The notes under the pieces: model-generated
Seen by the model: the letters and a program-made list of their open reading frames with translations, nothing else
Told to the model about the DNA's origin: nothing
The model's database searches: none
Shown: piece after piece, positions 39,302 to 48,145 of the stretch
Position numbering within the stretch: position 1 is the stretch's first letter
Layout: each line of letters begins with the position of its first letter
Assembly (NCBI RefSeq): GCF_028714655.1
Contig: NZ_JAQTLY010000011.1
Span: 22,833 to 86,832, forward strand
Reading direction: 5' to 3'
DNA length: 64,000 nt
DNA from: Sulfurimonas sp.
Lineage (GTDB): Bacteria; Campylobacterota; Campylobacteria; Campylobacterales; Sulfurimonadaceae
Translations under genes and position numbers: made by a program

Positions 39302-39859
39302 ATGAATATAGAGAAAGAGTTAATGAGTAGAAGCGGCGGTGTATGCGAACTTTGTGGAAACGGTGAGGGGCTTAGTGTTTTTGAAGTTGCTCCCTCAGAC
39401 GGAAGTGCGGAACAATCCGTATATATCTGTTCAGCGTGCAGAGACCAGATAGAAAACCCTGATAAAATGGATGAGGCGCACTTCAACTGCTTAAATGACA
39501 GTATGTGGAGTGAAGTTCCTGCCGTAGTAGTTATGTCTTATAGACTTTTAAAGGCTTTAGGCAGAGAAGATTTGGTTGATATGATCTATATGGAAGATAG
39601 TCTTAAAGCTTGGGCAGATGCCAAAGCAGGAAGCAATTCAAGCAATGTAGTTGTTAAAGACTCTAACGGCGTTGTATTAAATGCCGGCGACAGCGTCGTT
39701 ATTATCAAAGATTTAGAGGTTAAGGGTGCCGGTTTTACTGCAAAAAGAGGTACAACGGTTAGAAATATATCTATACCGTCGGATGTTGCAGATCACATAG
39801 AGGGTCGCGTAAACGGAACTAAAATATACCTAAAAACAGAGTTTTTGAAAAAAGCATAA
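39302..39859 (+). CDS. PhnA/YjdM family zinc-ribbon protein
   Basis: The 185-aa protein has an N-terminal zinc ribbon with CELC and ICSAC pairs, then the conserved PhnA C-terminal domain (VVVKDSNGVVLNAGDSVVIIKDLEVKGAGF ... RGTTVRNI). The family is common but its function is not settled; the old link to phosphonate use is doubtful. Ribosome site AAAGGA precedes the start. A diguanylate cyclase gene follows. Confidence 0.9.
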   Translation: MNIEKELMSRSGGVCELCGNGEGLSVFEVAPSDGSAEQSVYICSACRDQIENPDKMDEAHFNCLNDSMWSEVPAVVVMSYRLLKALGREDLVDMIYMEDSLKAWADAKAGSNSSNVVVKDSNGVVLNAGDSVVIIKDLEVKGAGFTAKRGTTVRNISIPSDVADHIEGRVNGTKIYLKTEFLKKA

Positions 39860-39900
39860 TTTGATGCCGTGCTAATTTGCCGTATTGTAAAAAGGTATAT

Positions 39901-41064
39901 ATGAACTCTTTAAAACCAATAGCCATAAATATATCGATTCCTCTTTTTATATCTTTGGCGTTCGGGTCTTTGGTATTTTATGAAGCTAAAGTACCAAAGA
40001 TTATATTTAGTTTGGTTCCGTATCTTTTTTATGCCATCAGTGCGCTTATCTTATGGGTGTCATGGCATTTTAACCGCAACAGATTTATATTTATAGTTAT
40101 TCCGCTTTTGCTGATACATATCGGATTTGGGTATTTGAACCCTAAAAGGGCTACGGATCTCTTTCTTTATAGCTCTATGCTCTATCCGCTTCATCTTCTT
40201 ATATTTTTATCCTTAAAAGAGCGGGGGTTGTTCTCAATCTGGGGAATTTTAAAGATTGCTTTTTTTGTAGTCGAGGTGGCAGTCGTTTTATATTTTGTTA
40301 TTTATCCGAATGCGGATTTTATAGCTGTTTTAAAGATGAAACTCCTTGCACTCTCTTTTTATCCGCTTGAAGATTTATGCATGGCTATTGCTATTTTTGT
40401 AGTTTTCGTAATGAGTATATTGGTAATGTTTAATAAGTATATATTATACAATAGCTCATTTTTAGTCATAGCGATAACATTTTACACAGGGTTATACTTT
40501 ATAAAAACTCCGCACGCAAATGAACTTTCACTCTTGACTATAGGCGTAATTATCTTTATTTTGCTTATAAGAGAGTCTTACCGTCTGGCGTTTTATGATG
40601 AGCTTACGGCTTTGCCCGGAAGAAGAGCGTTAGTGGAAGATATGGCAAAATTGGGTATGAAATATTCGCTTGCTATGATAGATATAGATCATTTTAAAAA
40701 ATTTAACGACACATACGGACACGATACGGGCGATGAGGTTCTAAAGATGGTCGCTTCAAAGCTGGCGGATGTCGGCGGAGGCGGAAAGGCATATAGATAC
40801 GGCGGAGAGGAGTTTGTGTTACTTTTTCCATCAAGGGAGCTGGATGAATCTTACACCCATACGGATATTCTAAGAGATACTATCGCAAAGAGTCCGTTTA
40901 AGGTTAGAAATAAGCAGAGTTCTAAAACTATATATATAAATATCTCGTCAGGAATCGTACAAAAAAGTTCTAAAGACAAAGACCCTTTTGCGGTAATGAA
41001 AAGAGCTGATGATGCTCTTTACAAAGCAAAAAAAGCCGGAAGAAACCAAGTAGTAAAAGCATAA
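39901..41064 (+). CDS. Membrane-bound diguanylate cyclase
   Basis: The 387-aa protein has about seven hydrophobic helices (residues 1-220) and a C-terminal GGDEF domain with an intact active-site motif RYGGEEFVLLF, so it should make c-di-GMP. DFxxFN metal residues occur as MIDIDHFKKFND. ATG 39901 is 5 nt after AAAAGG and is preferred over the TTG eight codons upstream. Its signal input is unknown. dgt follows after 18 bp. Confidence 0.92.
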   Translation: MNSLKPIAINISIPLFISLAFGSLVFYEAKVPKIIFSLVPYLFYAISALILWVSWHFNRNRFIFIVIPLLLIHIGFGYLNPKRATDLFLYSSMLYPLHLLIFLSLKERGLFSIWGILKIAFFVVEVAVVLYFVIYPNADFIAVLKMKLLALSFYPLEDLCMAIAIFVVFVMSILVMFNKYILYNSSFLVIAITFYTGLYFIKTPHANELSLLTIGVIIFILLIRESYRLAFYDELTALPGRRALVEDMAKLGMKYSLAMIDIDHFKKFNDTYGHDTGDEVLKMVASKLADVGGGGKAYRYGGEEFVLLFPSRELDESYTHTDILRDTIAKSPFKVRNKQSSKTIYINISSGIVQKSSKDKDPFAVMKRADDALYKAKKAGRNQVVKA

Positions 41065-41082
41065 AATAAAGGCGGTACCGAT

Positions 41083-42156
41083 ATGAAAGCATATGAGAGA
41101 TTTCACAAAATAGATGATGATTTTAGAAACCCGTTTGCAAGAGACAGAGACAGAATTATCCACTCAGGCAGTTTTAGAAAACTTGAGTATAAAACGCAGG
41201 TTTTTTTAAATCAAGAGGGTGATTTTTTTCGTACGCGCCTTACACACTCTATAGAAGTTTCACAAATTGCCCGTTCTATCACTTCTCATCTTGGACTGAA
41301 CGAATCATTGGCAGAGGCAATCGCATTGGCGCATGATTTGGGACATACTCCGTTTGGTCATATAGGCGGAGATGCGCTTGACGAGTGTTTGAAAAATGAC
41401 GGTTTTATAAACGGTTTTGAACATAATTTTCAAAGCTTTAGAGTCGTATCTTCTTTGGAGAAGAGATATAAGGCTTTTGATGGGCTAAACCTTACTTTTG
41501 CAACACTGGAGGGAATTCTTAAACACTCCTATCCCTATAAAAAGAGTTTCTTGCCGCCTTTAATCCATGAGCAGTTCAATTTAGATACTCATCCAAGCGT
41601 AGAAGCCATGATAGTCGATCGTGCAGACGAGATTGCTTATATGAGTCACGATATAGATGACGGGATAAATTCAGGACTTATAAGTTTTAGCGATTTGGGT
41701 GAAAGCAGCCTTATACAAGAGATTTTACATAAAGTTCAGAGCGAGGGAATAGAGCGGAGTGAAGATGAGATGTTTCGCTACCGTTTTAGTTCACACTTTA
41801 TCAACCATCTTATCTATTCGCTTATCCAATACTCAAAAGAAAGAATTGTTTTAAATAGGGATGAGCATAGCGTAGGATTTGAGCCGAAACTTGAAACGGA
41901 GATAAAAAAATTAAAAAAACTTTTATTTAGTAAACTTTATCAACATAAAGATATCATGGTAAAGATGTTTGCGGGAAAACAGGCTATAAAAGGGCTTTAC
42001 TGCGGGCTTATGGAGGAACCGAAAATGTTGCCTGAGTTTTATTTAAAACAGTTGGATAGTAAACAAAAGCATAGAGTTATTGCCGATTATATTGCAAGTA
42101 TGAGCGACAGATACGCTTTGTCGTTTTATAATGAGATGTACGGGAAATTATATTAA
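41083..42156 (+). CDS. dgt: Deoxyguanosinetriphosphate triphosphohydrolase
   Basis: The 357-aa HD-domain enzyme hydrolyses dGTP (or dNTPs) to nucleoside and triphosphate. Metal ligands are visible in RTRLTHSIEVSQ, ALAHDLGHTPFGHIG and DRADEIAYMSHDIDDGI. It is of the shorter type often called dgt-like or dNTPase. It probably tunes dNTP pools along with nrdA, nrdB and thyX in this window. Confidence 0.93.
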   Translation: MKAYERFHKIDDDFRNPFARDRDRIIHSGSFRKLEYKTQVFLNQEGDFFRTRLTHSIEVSQIARSITSHLGLNESLAEAIALAHDLGHTPFGHIGGDALDECLKNDGFINGFEHNFQSFRVVSSLEKRYKAFDGLNLTFATLEGILKHSYPYKKSFLPPLIHEQFNLDTHPSVEAMIVDRADEIAYMSHDIDDGINSGLISFSDLGESSLIQEILHKVQSEGIERSEDEMFRYRFSSHFINHLIYSLIQYSKERIVLNRDEHSVGFEPKLETEIKKLKKLLFSKLYQHKDIMVKMFAGKQAIKGLYCGLMEEPKMLPEFYLKQLDSKQKHRVIADYIASMSDRYALSFYNEMYGKLY

Positions 42157-42210
42157 AAAAGTTTTTTTTGAAGTAGTTTTAAAGGATAAACACAGCCCGA
42201 AGGCTTATGT

Positions 42211-42423
42211 TTAGAGGCGTGATTCGTAGCGTCTCATCATATAAAGACGCTTAAGCATTTTCTTACGAGATGCAATTAAGAATTTCTTACGCTTTTCAGT
42301 TTTCGTTTCATGGAAACGACGAGCGCGAACTTCAGTAACGATTAAGTTACGGTCAGTTTGCTTTTTGAAACGGCGGTAAGATGCATCAAAATTGTCATCA
42401 CTGCGTAGTACGATACCAGGCAT
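42211..42423 (-). CDS. rpsU: 30S ribosomal protein S21
   Basis: The 70-aa, very basic protein matches S21 throughout: [26 protein letters not shown] at the start and the Arg/Lys-rich helical rest ([20 protein letters not shown]). S21 sits near the anti-Shine-Dalgarno end of 16S rRNA. It is monocistronic, convergent with dgt. In many bacteria it is linked to dnaG; here dnaG lies 440 bp away and divergent. Confidence 0.97.
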   Translation of the reverse strand: MPGIVLRSDDNFDASYRRFKKQTDRNLIVTEVRARRFHETKTEKRKKFLIASRKKMLKRLYMMRRYESRL

Positions 42424-42615
42424 ATCACATCACCCACTTTCTGTAAAATTTGAACTCGAATTGTAGCATAAATATCTTCATTTAACATTTTATCTGATAA
42501 ATTTGTAAATTTCTTTTTAAAATTGATACAAATCAAGGCGCATTATTTTTAAATCGGATAAAATTCCTCCGATTTAAAACTTAGAGCGTAATGCGTTCTT
42601 ACCAAAGGAAACAAA

Positions 42616-42747
42616 ATGAGAAAAGTCATTTTAACGGTTGTATTAATGTTGGGTGTCCTCCAAGCAGATAGTATCGTACATTACGATACTCAAGATACAA
42701 ATGCTCCGGTTAGCAAGCCTAATCATCCGAGTACGGATATTTACTAA
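42616..42747 (+). CDS. 43-aa exported peptide
   Basis: The ATG at 42616 has AAAGGA 6 nt upstream and opens a 43-codon frame with a signal peptide (MRKVILTVVLMLGVLQA) and a 26-residue polar mature part (DSIVHYDTQDTNAPVSKP and the rest), which has several His, Asp and Pro. A GGATAAAATTCCTCC hairpin lies upstream. The clean signal peptide and ribosome site support a real gene; function unknown. Confidence 0.6.
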   Translation: MRKVILTVVLMLGVLQADSIVHYDTQDTNAPVSKPNHPSTDIY

Positions 42748-42848
42748 ATATCTAAAAATTTTATTTCTCCTTCTAAAACAGGTATTTTCCCTCAATTACC
42801 TGTTTTAGTGATATAAATCCCCAAAACTCTCTTTAACTAACTATTTTG

Positions 42849-42854
42849 TATAAT
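42849..42854 (+). promoter_or_regulatory. dnaG -10 box predicting a leaderless mRNA
   Basis: TATAAT ends 6 bp before the dnaG ATG at 42861. With normal -10 to start spacing, transcription would begin at or next to the A of the ATG. No ribosome site exists in the gap. Confidence 0.5.
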
Positions 42855-42860
42855 AACTTT

Positions 42861-44513
42861 ATGATTACCCAAGATTCCATAGAAGCCTTAAAAGCACGCC
42901 TTGATATTGTTGATGTTATAGGTTCGTATCTCGAACTTAGAAAGAGCGGTGCGAACTATAAAGCGCCGTGCCCTTTTCACGGCGAAAAAACAGCTTCATT
43001 CGTAGTAAGTCCCTCGAAGCAGATATATCACTGTTTTGGCTGCGGTGCGGGCGGCGATAGCATAAAGTTTGTTATGGAGCATGAAAAATTAAATTATCCC
43101 GAGGCAATAGAAAAACTTGCCTCATCATATAACTTCTCACTTGCCTACAGTGATAGTAAAAACTCTAAGCCCCGTTCCACGCTTATGGAAAAAGTAAACG
43201 AATGGTATCAATATCTGCTTACAAAAAACCCAAAAGCGCTCTCTTACATCAAGGAGCGCGGTATTTATGAGAGCAGTATCGAAAAGTTTGGCATAGGCTA
43301 TGCGCCGGACTCCAATGCAACGGTAAACTATATAAAATCTCAGCTTTTCAATATGGGCGAAGCGGTAGAGATGGGTATTATAGGTTATGAGGGCGGAAAA
43401 AACTTTGCAAGATTTATAGAGCGAATAACCTTTCCGATTCACTCCGTAAACGGGACTATTGTCGGTTTTGGCGGCAGAACCATAACTGGGCATCAGGCAA
43501 AATATGTAAACTCTCCCGAAACTCCGTACTTTAATAAATCTCGACTTCTTTACGCTTATCATCACGCAAAACAGACAATCCATAAAACAAAAGAGATAGT
43601 TATAACAGAGGGTTATCTTGATGTTATAATGCTTCATCAAGCCGGTTTTACAAATGCCGTTGCTACTTTGGGAACAGCACTTACTCCGGAACATCTTCCC
43701 ATTTTGCGAAAAGGCGAGCCGAAAATTATTATGGCTTATGACGGAGACAGAGCCGGACGCTCTGCCGCACTTAAGGCATCAAGACTTTTAAGCATTAGCG
43801 GATTTAGCGGCGGTGTCGTGATTTTTAAAGAGGGTTATGATCCGGCAGATATGGTAAATGGCGGTGCGGTAGAGGAGCTATCAACTATGTTTAGAACTCC
43901 TCAGCCCTTTATAGAGTTTGTCATAGATGAAATTTTATCGCTCTACAATCTCTCTGACCCCAAAGCCAAAGAGGGTTGTATGCAAGAGGCTATAGGCTAT
44001 CTAAAAACTCTCTCTCCTATGCTTCAAGACAGATATAAAACATATTTGGCTCAACGATTGGGAATAAACCCATCATTTGTAAGGCTGGCTAACCAAACTA
44101 ACGCTAATCAAAACAAATCGGTTATTGATAGCAGCCGTCATAGGGATATGTGGGAGCTTACTCTTGTTAAAACAGTTTTAGAGCATCCGGAGTTTGTTAA
44201 CCAGATATTGGATGTTTTAGACCCATCGCTTTTGCAGTTTCACTCATCCGAGTTTGCTTTAGCGCTTAGAGGAAAGTTTGATGAGCCTTTGCTTATGGCT
44301 ATAATGGTAGATGAGAAGATACTCTCGCTTAAGGATGAAGAGGCGCTTAAAGCTGAACTTATTGCATTTTTAACAAAACATTACGAGAGAGAGTATAAGA
44401 AGGTAAATTTACAGACAGATATCACTTTTGAACAAAAAGCTTTTTACATTCGTAAATTTAAAGGAAAAATTTCACAGCTTAAGCGTGGGGAACTCGTAGC
44501 CTTTAAGAATTAG
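42861..44513 (+). CDS. dnaG: DNA primase DnaG
   Basis: The 550-aa primase makes RNA primers for replication. The zinc-binding domain uses Cys37, His40, Cys58 and Cys61 (CPFH and CFGC); the Toprim core shows VITEGYLDVIML and IMAYDGDRAGR. The C-terminal helicase-binding part is shorter than in E. coli. The ATG at 42861 gives the usual N-terminus MITQDSIEALKARLDIVDVI; an upstream in-frame TTG would lie in the promoter. It converges with a tandem-repeat protein gene, overlapping it by 11 bp. Confidence 0.96.
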   Translation: MITQDSIEALKARLDIVDVIGSYLELRKSGANYKAPCPFHGEKTASFVVSPSKQIYHCFGCGAGGDSIKFVMEHEKLNYPEAIEKLASSYNFSLAYSDSKNSKPRSTLMEKVNEWYQYLLTKNPKALSYIKERGIYESSIEKFGIGYAPDSNATVNYIKSQLFNMGEAVEMGIIGYEGGKNFARFIERITFPIHSVNGTIVGFGGRTITGHQAKYVNSPETPYFNKSRLLYAYHHAKQTIHKTKEIVITEGYLDVIMLHQAGFTNAVATLGTALTPEHLPILRKGEPKIIMAYDGDRAGRSAALKASRLLSISGFSGGVVIFKEGYDPADMVNGGAVEELSTMFRTPQPFIEFVIDEILSLYNLSDPKAKEGCMQEAIGYLKTLSPMLQDRYKTYLAQRLGINPSFVRLANQTNANQNKSVIDSSRHRDMWELTLVKTVLEHPEFVNQILDVLDPSLLQFHSSEFALALRGKFDEPLLMAIMVDEKILSLKDEEALKAELIAFLTKHYEREYKKVNLQTDITFEQKAFYIRKFKGKISQLKRGELVAFKN

Positions 44514-45459
44514 GCTTGGAGTCCTCTTGAGGTTTACGCGCTTTTATAGGTATTTTTCTTCCGACGCTTTTGGGTGCTTCAAATTTGTCTTTAGGCGTTC
44601 CGTCGTAACGATGATTTCTGTCTCCGCTTTTACCTGAAAATTTTGCTTTTCCACTTTCGTCTTTACCTAGAAATTTATTTGGTTTTTTATCTTTTTGATC
44701 ATCTCTTTTAGGCTTATCGTACTTAGGTTTGTCAAAAGGTTTTCGTTCAGAACTCTCACCGTCTTTTTTCGGTCTGTCGTATTTTGGTTTGTCAAAAGGT
44801 TTGCGGTCAGATTTCTCACCGTCTCTTTTCGGTCTGTCGTATTTTGGTTTGTCAAAAGGTTTGCGGTCAGATTTCTCACCGTCTCTTTTCGGTCTGTCGT
44901 ATTTTGGTTTGTCAAAAGGCTTGCGTTCTGAACTCTCACCGTCCCTTTTCGGTCTGTCGTATTTTGGTTTGTCAAAAGGCTTTCGTTCAGACTTTTCACC
45001 CTCTTTTTTTGGTCTCTCAAAAGGTTTTTTTACTATTTTCATTTTTTCTTGAGTTTCATATTCAAAACCGGCAACAACCTCTTGTTTGATAACTCTTCCA
45101 AGAAGCGTCTCTATCGGGTAGAGCTGTTTTTGTTCATCAATATCCAAGAGTATTACCGCACCCTCGGTAGCTTTAGCCAATCTTGCCATGTAAATAATTG
45201 CAGTAGAGGGTAAATCGTAGCTAATGAGAAGTTCGCATTTGAGCTCCGGCAGTTTTATCAGCTCCTTGTCATTTAAAACTTTTACATTGCCCTCTGTTAT
45301 AGCCTCTTTTACAGACTCTATATCCTCCGCTACGGCTACAATAATATCCAGAGCGCCGTTTTGAGCTATCAGTAAGTTGAGTAGCGAGAGTTTTTTATCT
45401 TTAGGACATGGATGAATACGGTGTTTGTTGTGTTTTAGAGCTATGGGGTTGTCTGACAT
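44503..45459 (-). CDS. Degenerate helicase C-domain with basic tandem repeats
   Basis: The 318-aa product (start MSDNPIALKH) has two parts. Residues 1-140 resemble the RecA2 domain of DEAD-box helicases: ALDIIVAVAEDIESVKEA fits motif IV, LLISYDLPSTAIIYMARLAK fits motifs V-VI with the catalytic arginines lost, and LYPIETLLGR fits the end. There is no DEAD domain. Residues 140-320 are about five 20-residue repeats of the type RKPFDKPKYDRPKRDGEKSD, strongly basic and disordered, likely to bind RNA. It is divergent from a true DEAD-box helicase gene. A paralogue-derived RNA-binding accessory protein is my inference. Confidence 0.7.
   Translation of the reverse strand: MSDNPIALKHNKHRIHPCPKDKKLSLLNLLIAQNGALDIIVAVAEDIESVKEAITEGNVKVLNDKELIKLPELKCELLISYDLPSTAIIYMARLAKATEGAVILLDIDEQKQLYPIETLLGRVIKQEVVAGFEYETQEKMKIVKKPFERPKKEGEKSERKPFDKPKYDRPKRDGESSERKPFDKPKYDRPKRDGEKSDRKPFDKPKYDRPKRDGEKSDRKPFDKPKYDRPKKDGESSERKPFDKPKYDKPKRDDQKDKKPNKFLGKDESGKAKFSGKSGDRNHRYDGTPKDKFEAPKSVGRKIPIKARKPQEDSKPNS
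44709..45008. repeat. Five 60-bp coding tandem repeats
   Basis: Five contiguous 60-bp units with exact periodicity encode the RKPFDKPKYDRPKRDGE-type repeats. The middle units differ at only a few bases, so the array is recent and prone to changes in copy number. Because the units are multiples of 3, all reading frames stay open and produce false ORFs on the plus strand. Confidence 0.9.
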
Positions 45460-45483
45460 AAAAAGTCCTAATAAATATATATT

Positions 45484-45623
45484 GAGTACACTGCACAACG
45501 ATGCTTTTGCTAAATTTCTTCGTTAAAATTAAGTGAAATTTCGTCATTTACTACAGTAAACTCCTCAATTTAACTAAATTTTGCCTCAAACTTAAACAAA
45601 ATCCTCTATTGCGCAGTGGACTC
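45484..45623. repeat. 140-bp inverted-repeat element (GAGTMCACTGCRCAA ends)
   Basis: Ends GAGTACACTGCACAA and TTGCGCAGTGGACTC form 15-bp terminal inverted repeats with two mismatches. The interior is AT-rich and partly palindromic (AAATTTCTTCG/CGTCATTTAC region) without an ORF. It fills the gap between two divergent genes and does not belong to families A or B. Confidence 0.6.
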
Positions 45624-45694
45624 ATGCTTGTAAATTATATCTCACATTGCCATAAATTATGCTATTATGTATAAATACTACAATCAGGATTATA

Positions 45695-46951
45695 ATGTCA
45701 TTTACAACACTAGGTTTATCAGCTCCTTTACTAAAAGCTATCGAAGATCAAGGCTATAGCGAGCCGACACCCATCCAAAAACAGGCAATACCGGTAATAC
45801 TAAGTAAAAAAGATATCTTAGCCGGTGCCCAAACGGGAACAGGTAAAACAGCGGGTTTTACTCTGCCTCTTCTTGAACTTTTAAGCAGAACAAAACAGAC
45901 AAAAGCAAAGAAAAGTGTCAAAGCGCTTATTCTTACCCCGACAAGAGAGTTGGCTGCCCAAGTGGGCGAGAGTGTCGAGACTTACGGAAAATATCTTCCG
46001 TTTACTTCGGCGGTAATCTTTGGAGGAGTGAAAATAAATCCGCAGCTGACAAAACTTCGCAACGGAGTCGATATAGTTATTGCCACACCGGGGCGGCTTT
46101 TGGATCATATTTCGCAAAAGAGTATAGATTTGGGAAGCGTTGAATTTCTTATACTTGATGAAGCAGATAGAATGTTGGATATGGGTTTTATAAACGATAT
46201 TAAAAAAATATTGGCAATTCTTCCAAAACATAGACAAAATCTACTCTTTTCGGCTACTTATTCGGATGAGATTAAAAAACTCTCGGACAAGTTGTTAAAT
46301 TCTCCGACTCTAATAGAAGTAGCGCGTCGAAATACCGCTTCAGAGAGTGTAAAACAAGCAGTTTATCCGGTTGATAAAGAGCGCAAACGGGAACTTTTGA
46401 CACACTTGATAAATGAGGGCAAATGGAAACAGGTGCTTGTATTTACCAGAACAAAACATGGGGCAAATAAGCTTGCAGGTCAGCTTGAAAAGGATGGAAT
46501 AACTTCAGCCGCTATTCACGGAAACAAGAGCCAAAATGCAAGAACAAAAGCTTTAGCGGATTTTAAAGATGGGCAGATCAGAGTTTTGGTTGCAACGGAT
46601 ATTGCAGCCAGAGGAATAGATATAGATCAGCTGCCGCATGTTATAAACTATGAATTATCCAATGTACCCGAAGATTATGTTCACAGAATAGGGCGAACGG
46701 GTCGTGCAGGGCGTGAGGGCGAAGCGATATCTTTGGTTTGCATAGACGAACACGAGTACCTTGCAAATATAGAAAAATTAATCAAAAATGATATTCCTAA
46801 AGTGTGGTTAAAAGATTTCAAACCCGATCCATCTATAAAAGCAGAGCCGATAAATCAAGGGGGCGGGCGAGGTTCAAACTCAAGAAATAGACCTAGCAAT
46901 AAAGCATCTCAAAATCAATCACAAAACTCTTCAAGCAGAAGAAGAAAGTAG
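45695..46951 (+). CDS. DEAD-box RNA helicase (RhlE-like)
   Basis: The 418-aa helicase has all the core motifs: Q-motif [13 protein letters not shown], motif [23 protein letters not shown] in [17 protein letters not shown] in LFSATY, and motifs [13 protein letters not shown] and [10 protein letters not shown]. The C-tail is Asn/Ser/Gln/Arg-rich ([18 protein letters not shown]) and should bind RNA. ATG 45695 with CAGGA upstream gives the normal RhlE start MSFTTLGLS. In H. pylori a single such helicase partners RNase J, which is present at 5.0 kb. Confidence 0.94.
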   Translation: MSFTTLGLSAPLLKAIEDQGYSEPTPIQKQAIPVILSKKDILAGAQTGTGKTAGFTLPLLELLSRTKQTKAKKSVKALILTPTRELAAQVGESVETYGKYLPFTSAVIFGGVKINPQLTKLRNGVDIVIATPGRLLDHISQKSIDLGSVEFLILDEADRMLDMGFINDIKKILAILPKHRQNLLFSATYSDEIKKLSDKLLNSPTLIEVARRNTASESVKQAVYPVDKERKRELLTHLINEGKWKQVLVFTRTKHGANKLAGQLEKDGITSAAIHGNKSQNARTKALADFKDGQIRVLVATDIAARGIDIDQLPHVINYELSNVPEDYVHRIGRTGRAGREGEAISLVCIDEHEYLANIEKLIKNDIPKVWLKDFKPDPSIKAEPINQGGGRGSNSRNRPSNKASQNQSQNSSSRRRK

Positions 46952-46981
46952 TGTATAATTCTATAAATTAAAATTTATTTA

Positions 46982-47098
46982 TTAGACCTCTTTTCATAAC
47001 CTAAATCCTGAATCAAGTTCAGGATGACGAAAGCTCATAAATCTCGTCATTCCAAACTTGATTTGGAATCTAATTTTTAAGTTATGAAAGAAATCCAT
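46982..47098. repeat. Inverted-repeat element, family A
   Basis: Ends TTAGACCTCTTTTCATAAC and GTTATGAAAGAAATCCA bound 117 bp with the family's two palindromic cores (ATCCTGAATCAAGTTCAGGAT and TTCCAAACTTGATTTGGAA) and internal GACGAAAG/CTCGTC. The interior is almost the same as the element at 11775-11894, while the ends are more diverged. Confidence 0.72.
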
Positions 47099-47118
47099 TA
47101 TACAAACAAGGGAAAAAG

Positions 47119-48099
47119 ATGAAAGCAATCGCGCTATTTAGCGGTGGATTAGACTCAACTTTGGCGATGAAGCTTATAATAGACCAAGGCATAGAAGTTT
47201 TGGCGGTAAATATTAATACGGGCTTTGGAAGTACAAAAGATAGACTTGAGCATATGCAGAGTATGTGTGACCAAGTCGGGGCAGAGTTGAAAATTATAGA
47301 TATTGAGAGTGAATTTTTACAAGATGTGCTTTTTGATCCAAAATACGGGTACGGTAAAAATTTCAACCCGTGTATAGATTGTCATGCAAAGATGTTTGCC
47401 GTGGCAAAAAGGGTTATGGAGGCAGAGGGCGCATCGTTTTTGATAAGCGGTGAAGTTTTGGGACAGCGACCAATGAGTCAAAACAAAGATGCTCTTCAAA
47501 CCGTATTAAATGAGAGTAATTGCAATGGATTGCTTTTGCGTCCTCTCTCTGCAAAAATGTTAGCTCCCACGATAGCCGAAACAGAGGGTTGGGTAGATAG
47601 AGAAAAACTAGAAGGTATTACGGGAAGAAATCGTGACAGACAGCTTGAGTTGGTTAAAGAAATCGGCTTGGATAATTTTGAGAGTCCGGGCGGCGGATGT
47701 CTTTTGACGGATGAGAATTTTGCCAAAAAGATGTTTGATTTTATAAGATACGATACATTTGAAGTGAGAGATATAAAACTTATGAAGTTCGGTCGCCATC
47801 TTCGTCTAAAAGAGGGTGCGAAACTGGTTATCGGAAGAAATCAGGAAGAGAATGTTCATCTGCAAAATATAGAAAATGATAAATATTACCATATCAAAAC
47901 ACTAGGGCTGCCGGGTCCGCACTCAATGTTAAGCAAGAGTGCAACACAAGCAGATAAAGAGCTGGCGGCAAAGATAATTTTGACATACTGCAAAACAAAA
48001 GAGGGTACCGAGTATACACTCTCATATGATAAAAAAGAGGAGATTCAAGCCGCTCCGTTTGCTTCAAGAGATGAGATAAAACCATATACCGTAATGTAA
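47119..48099 (+). CDS. PP-loop ATPase fused to an NFACT-R-like domain (ThiI-like)
   Basis: The 326-aa protein starts with an N-type PP-loop SGGLDSTLA (about 8-16), followed by a Cys pair PCIDCH and by ISGEVLGQRPMSQ, as in tRNA thiolation enzymes (ThiI/MnmA relatives). The last 130 residues (GRHLRLKEGAKLVIGRNQEEN ... GPHSMLSKSATQADKELAAKII) resemble the NFACT-R/DUF814 domain. A tRNA sulfur-modification role is inferred; the modified base is not known. The family A repeat ends 20 bp before the start. Confidence 0.75.
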   Translation: MKAIALFSGGLDSTLAMKLIIDQGIEVLAVNINTGFGSTKDRLEHMQSMCDQVGAELKIIDIESEFLQDVLFDPKYGYGKNFNPCIDCHAKMFAVAKRVMEAEGASFLISGEVLGQRPMSQNKDALQTVLNESNCNGLLLRPLSAKMLAPTIAETEGWVDREKLEGITGRNRDRQLELVKEIGLDNFESPGGGCLLTDENFAKKMFDFIRYDTFEVRDIKLMKFGRHLRLKEGAKLVIGRNQEENVHLQNIENDKYYHIKTLGLPGPHSMLSKSATQADKELAAKIILTYCKTKEGTEYTLSYDKKEEIQAAPFASRDEIKPYTVM

Positions 48100-48145
48100 A
48101 ATTTTTGGTATACTTAAGTTAAAATTTAAAAGTGAGGTATAAAAA

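Noticed and set aside
44709..45008. Possible CRISPR array
   Set aside because: The 60-bp units are directly contiguous with no unique spacers and encode a protein repeat.
44695..45089. Three overlapping plus-strand ORFs opposite the tandem-repeat gene
   Set aside because: They stay open only because the 60-bp unit is a multiple of three; the minus-strand frame has a proper start, a structured N-terminal domain and sensible composition.
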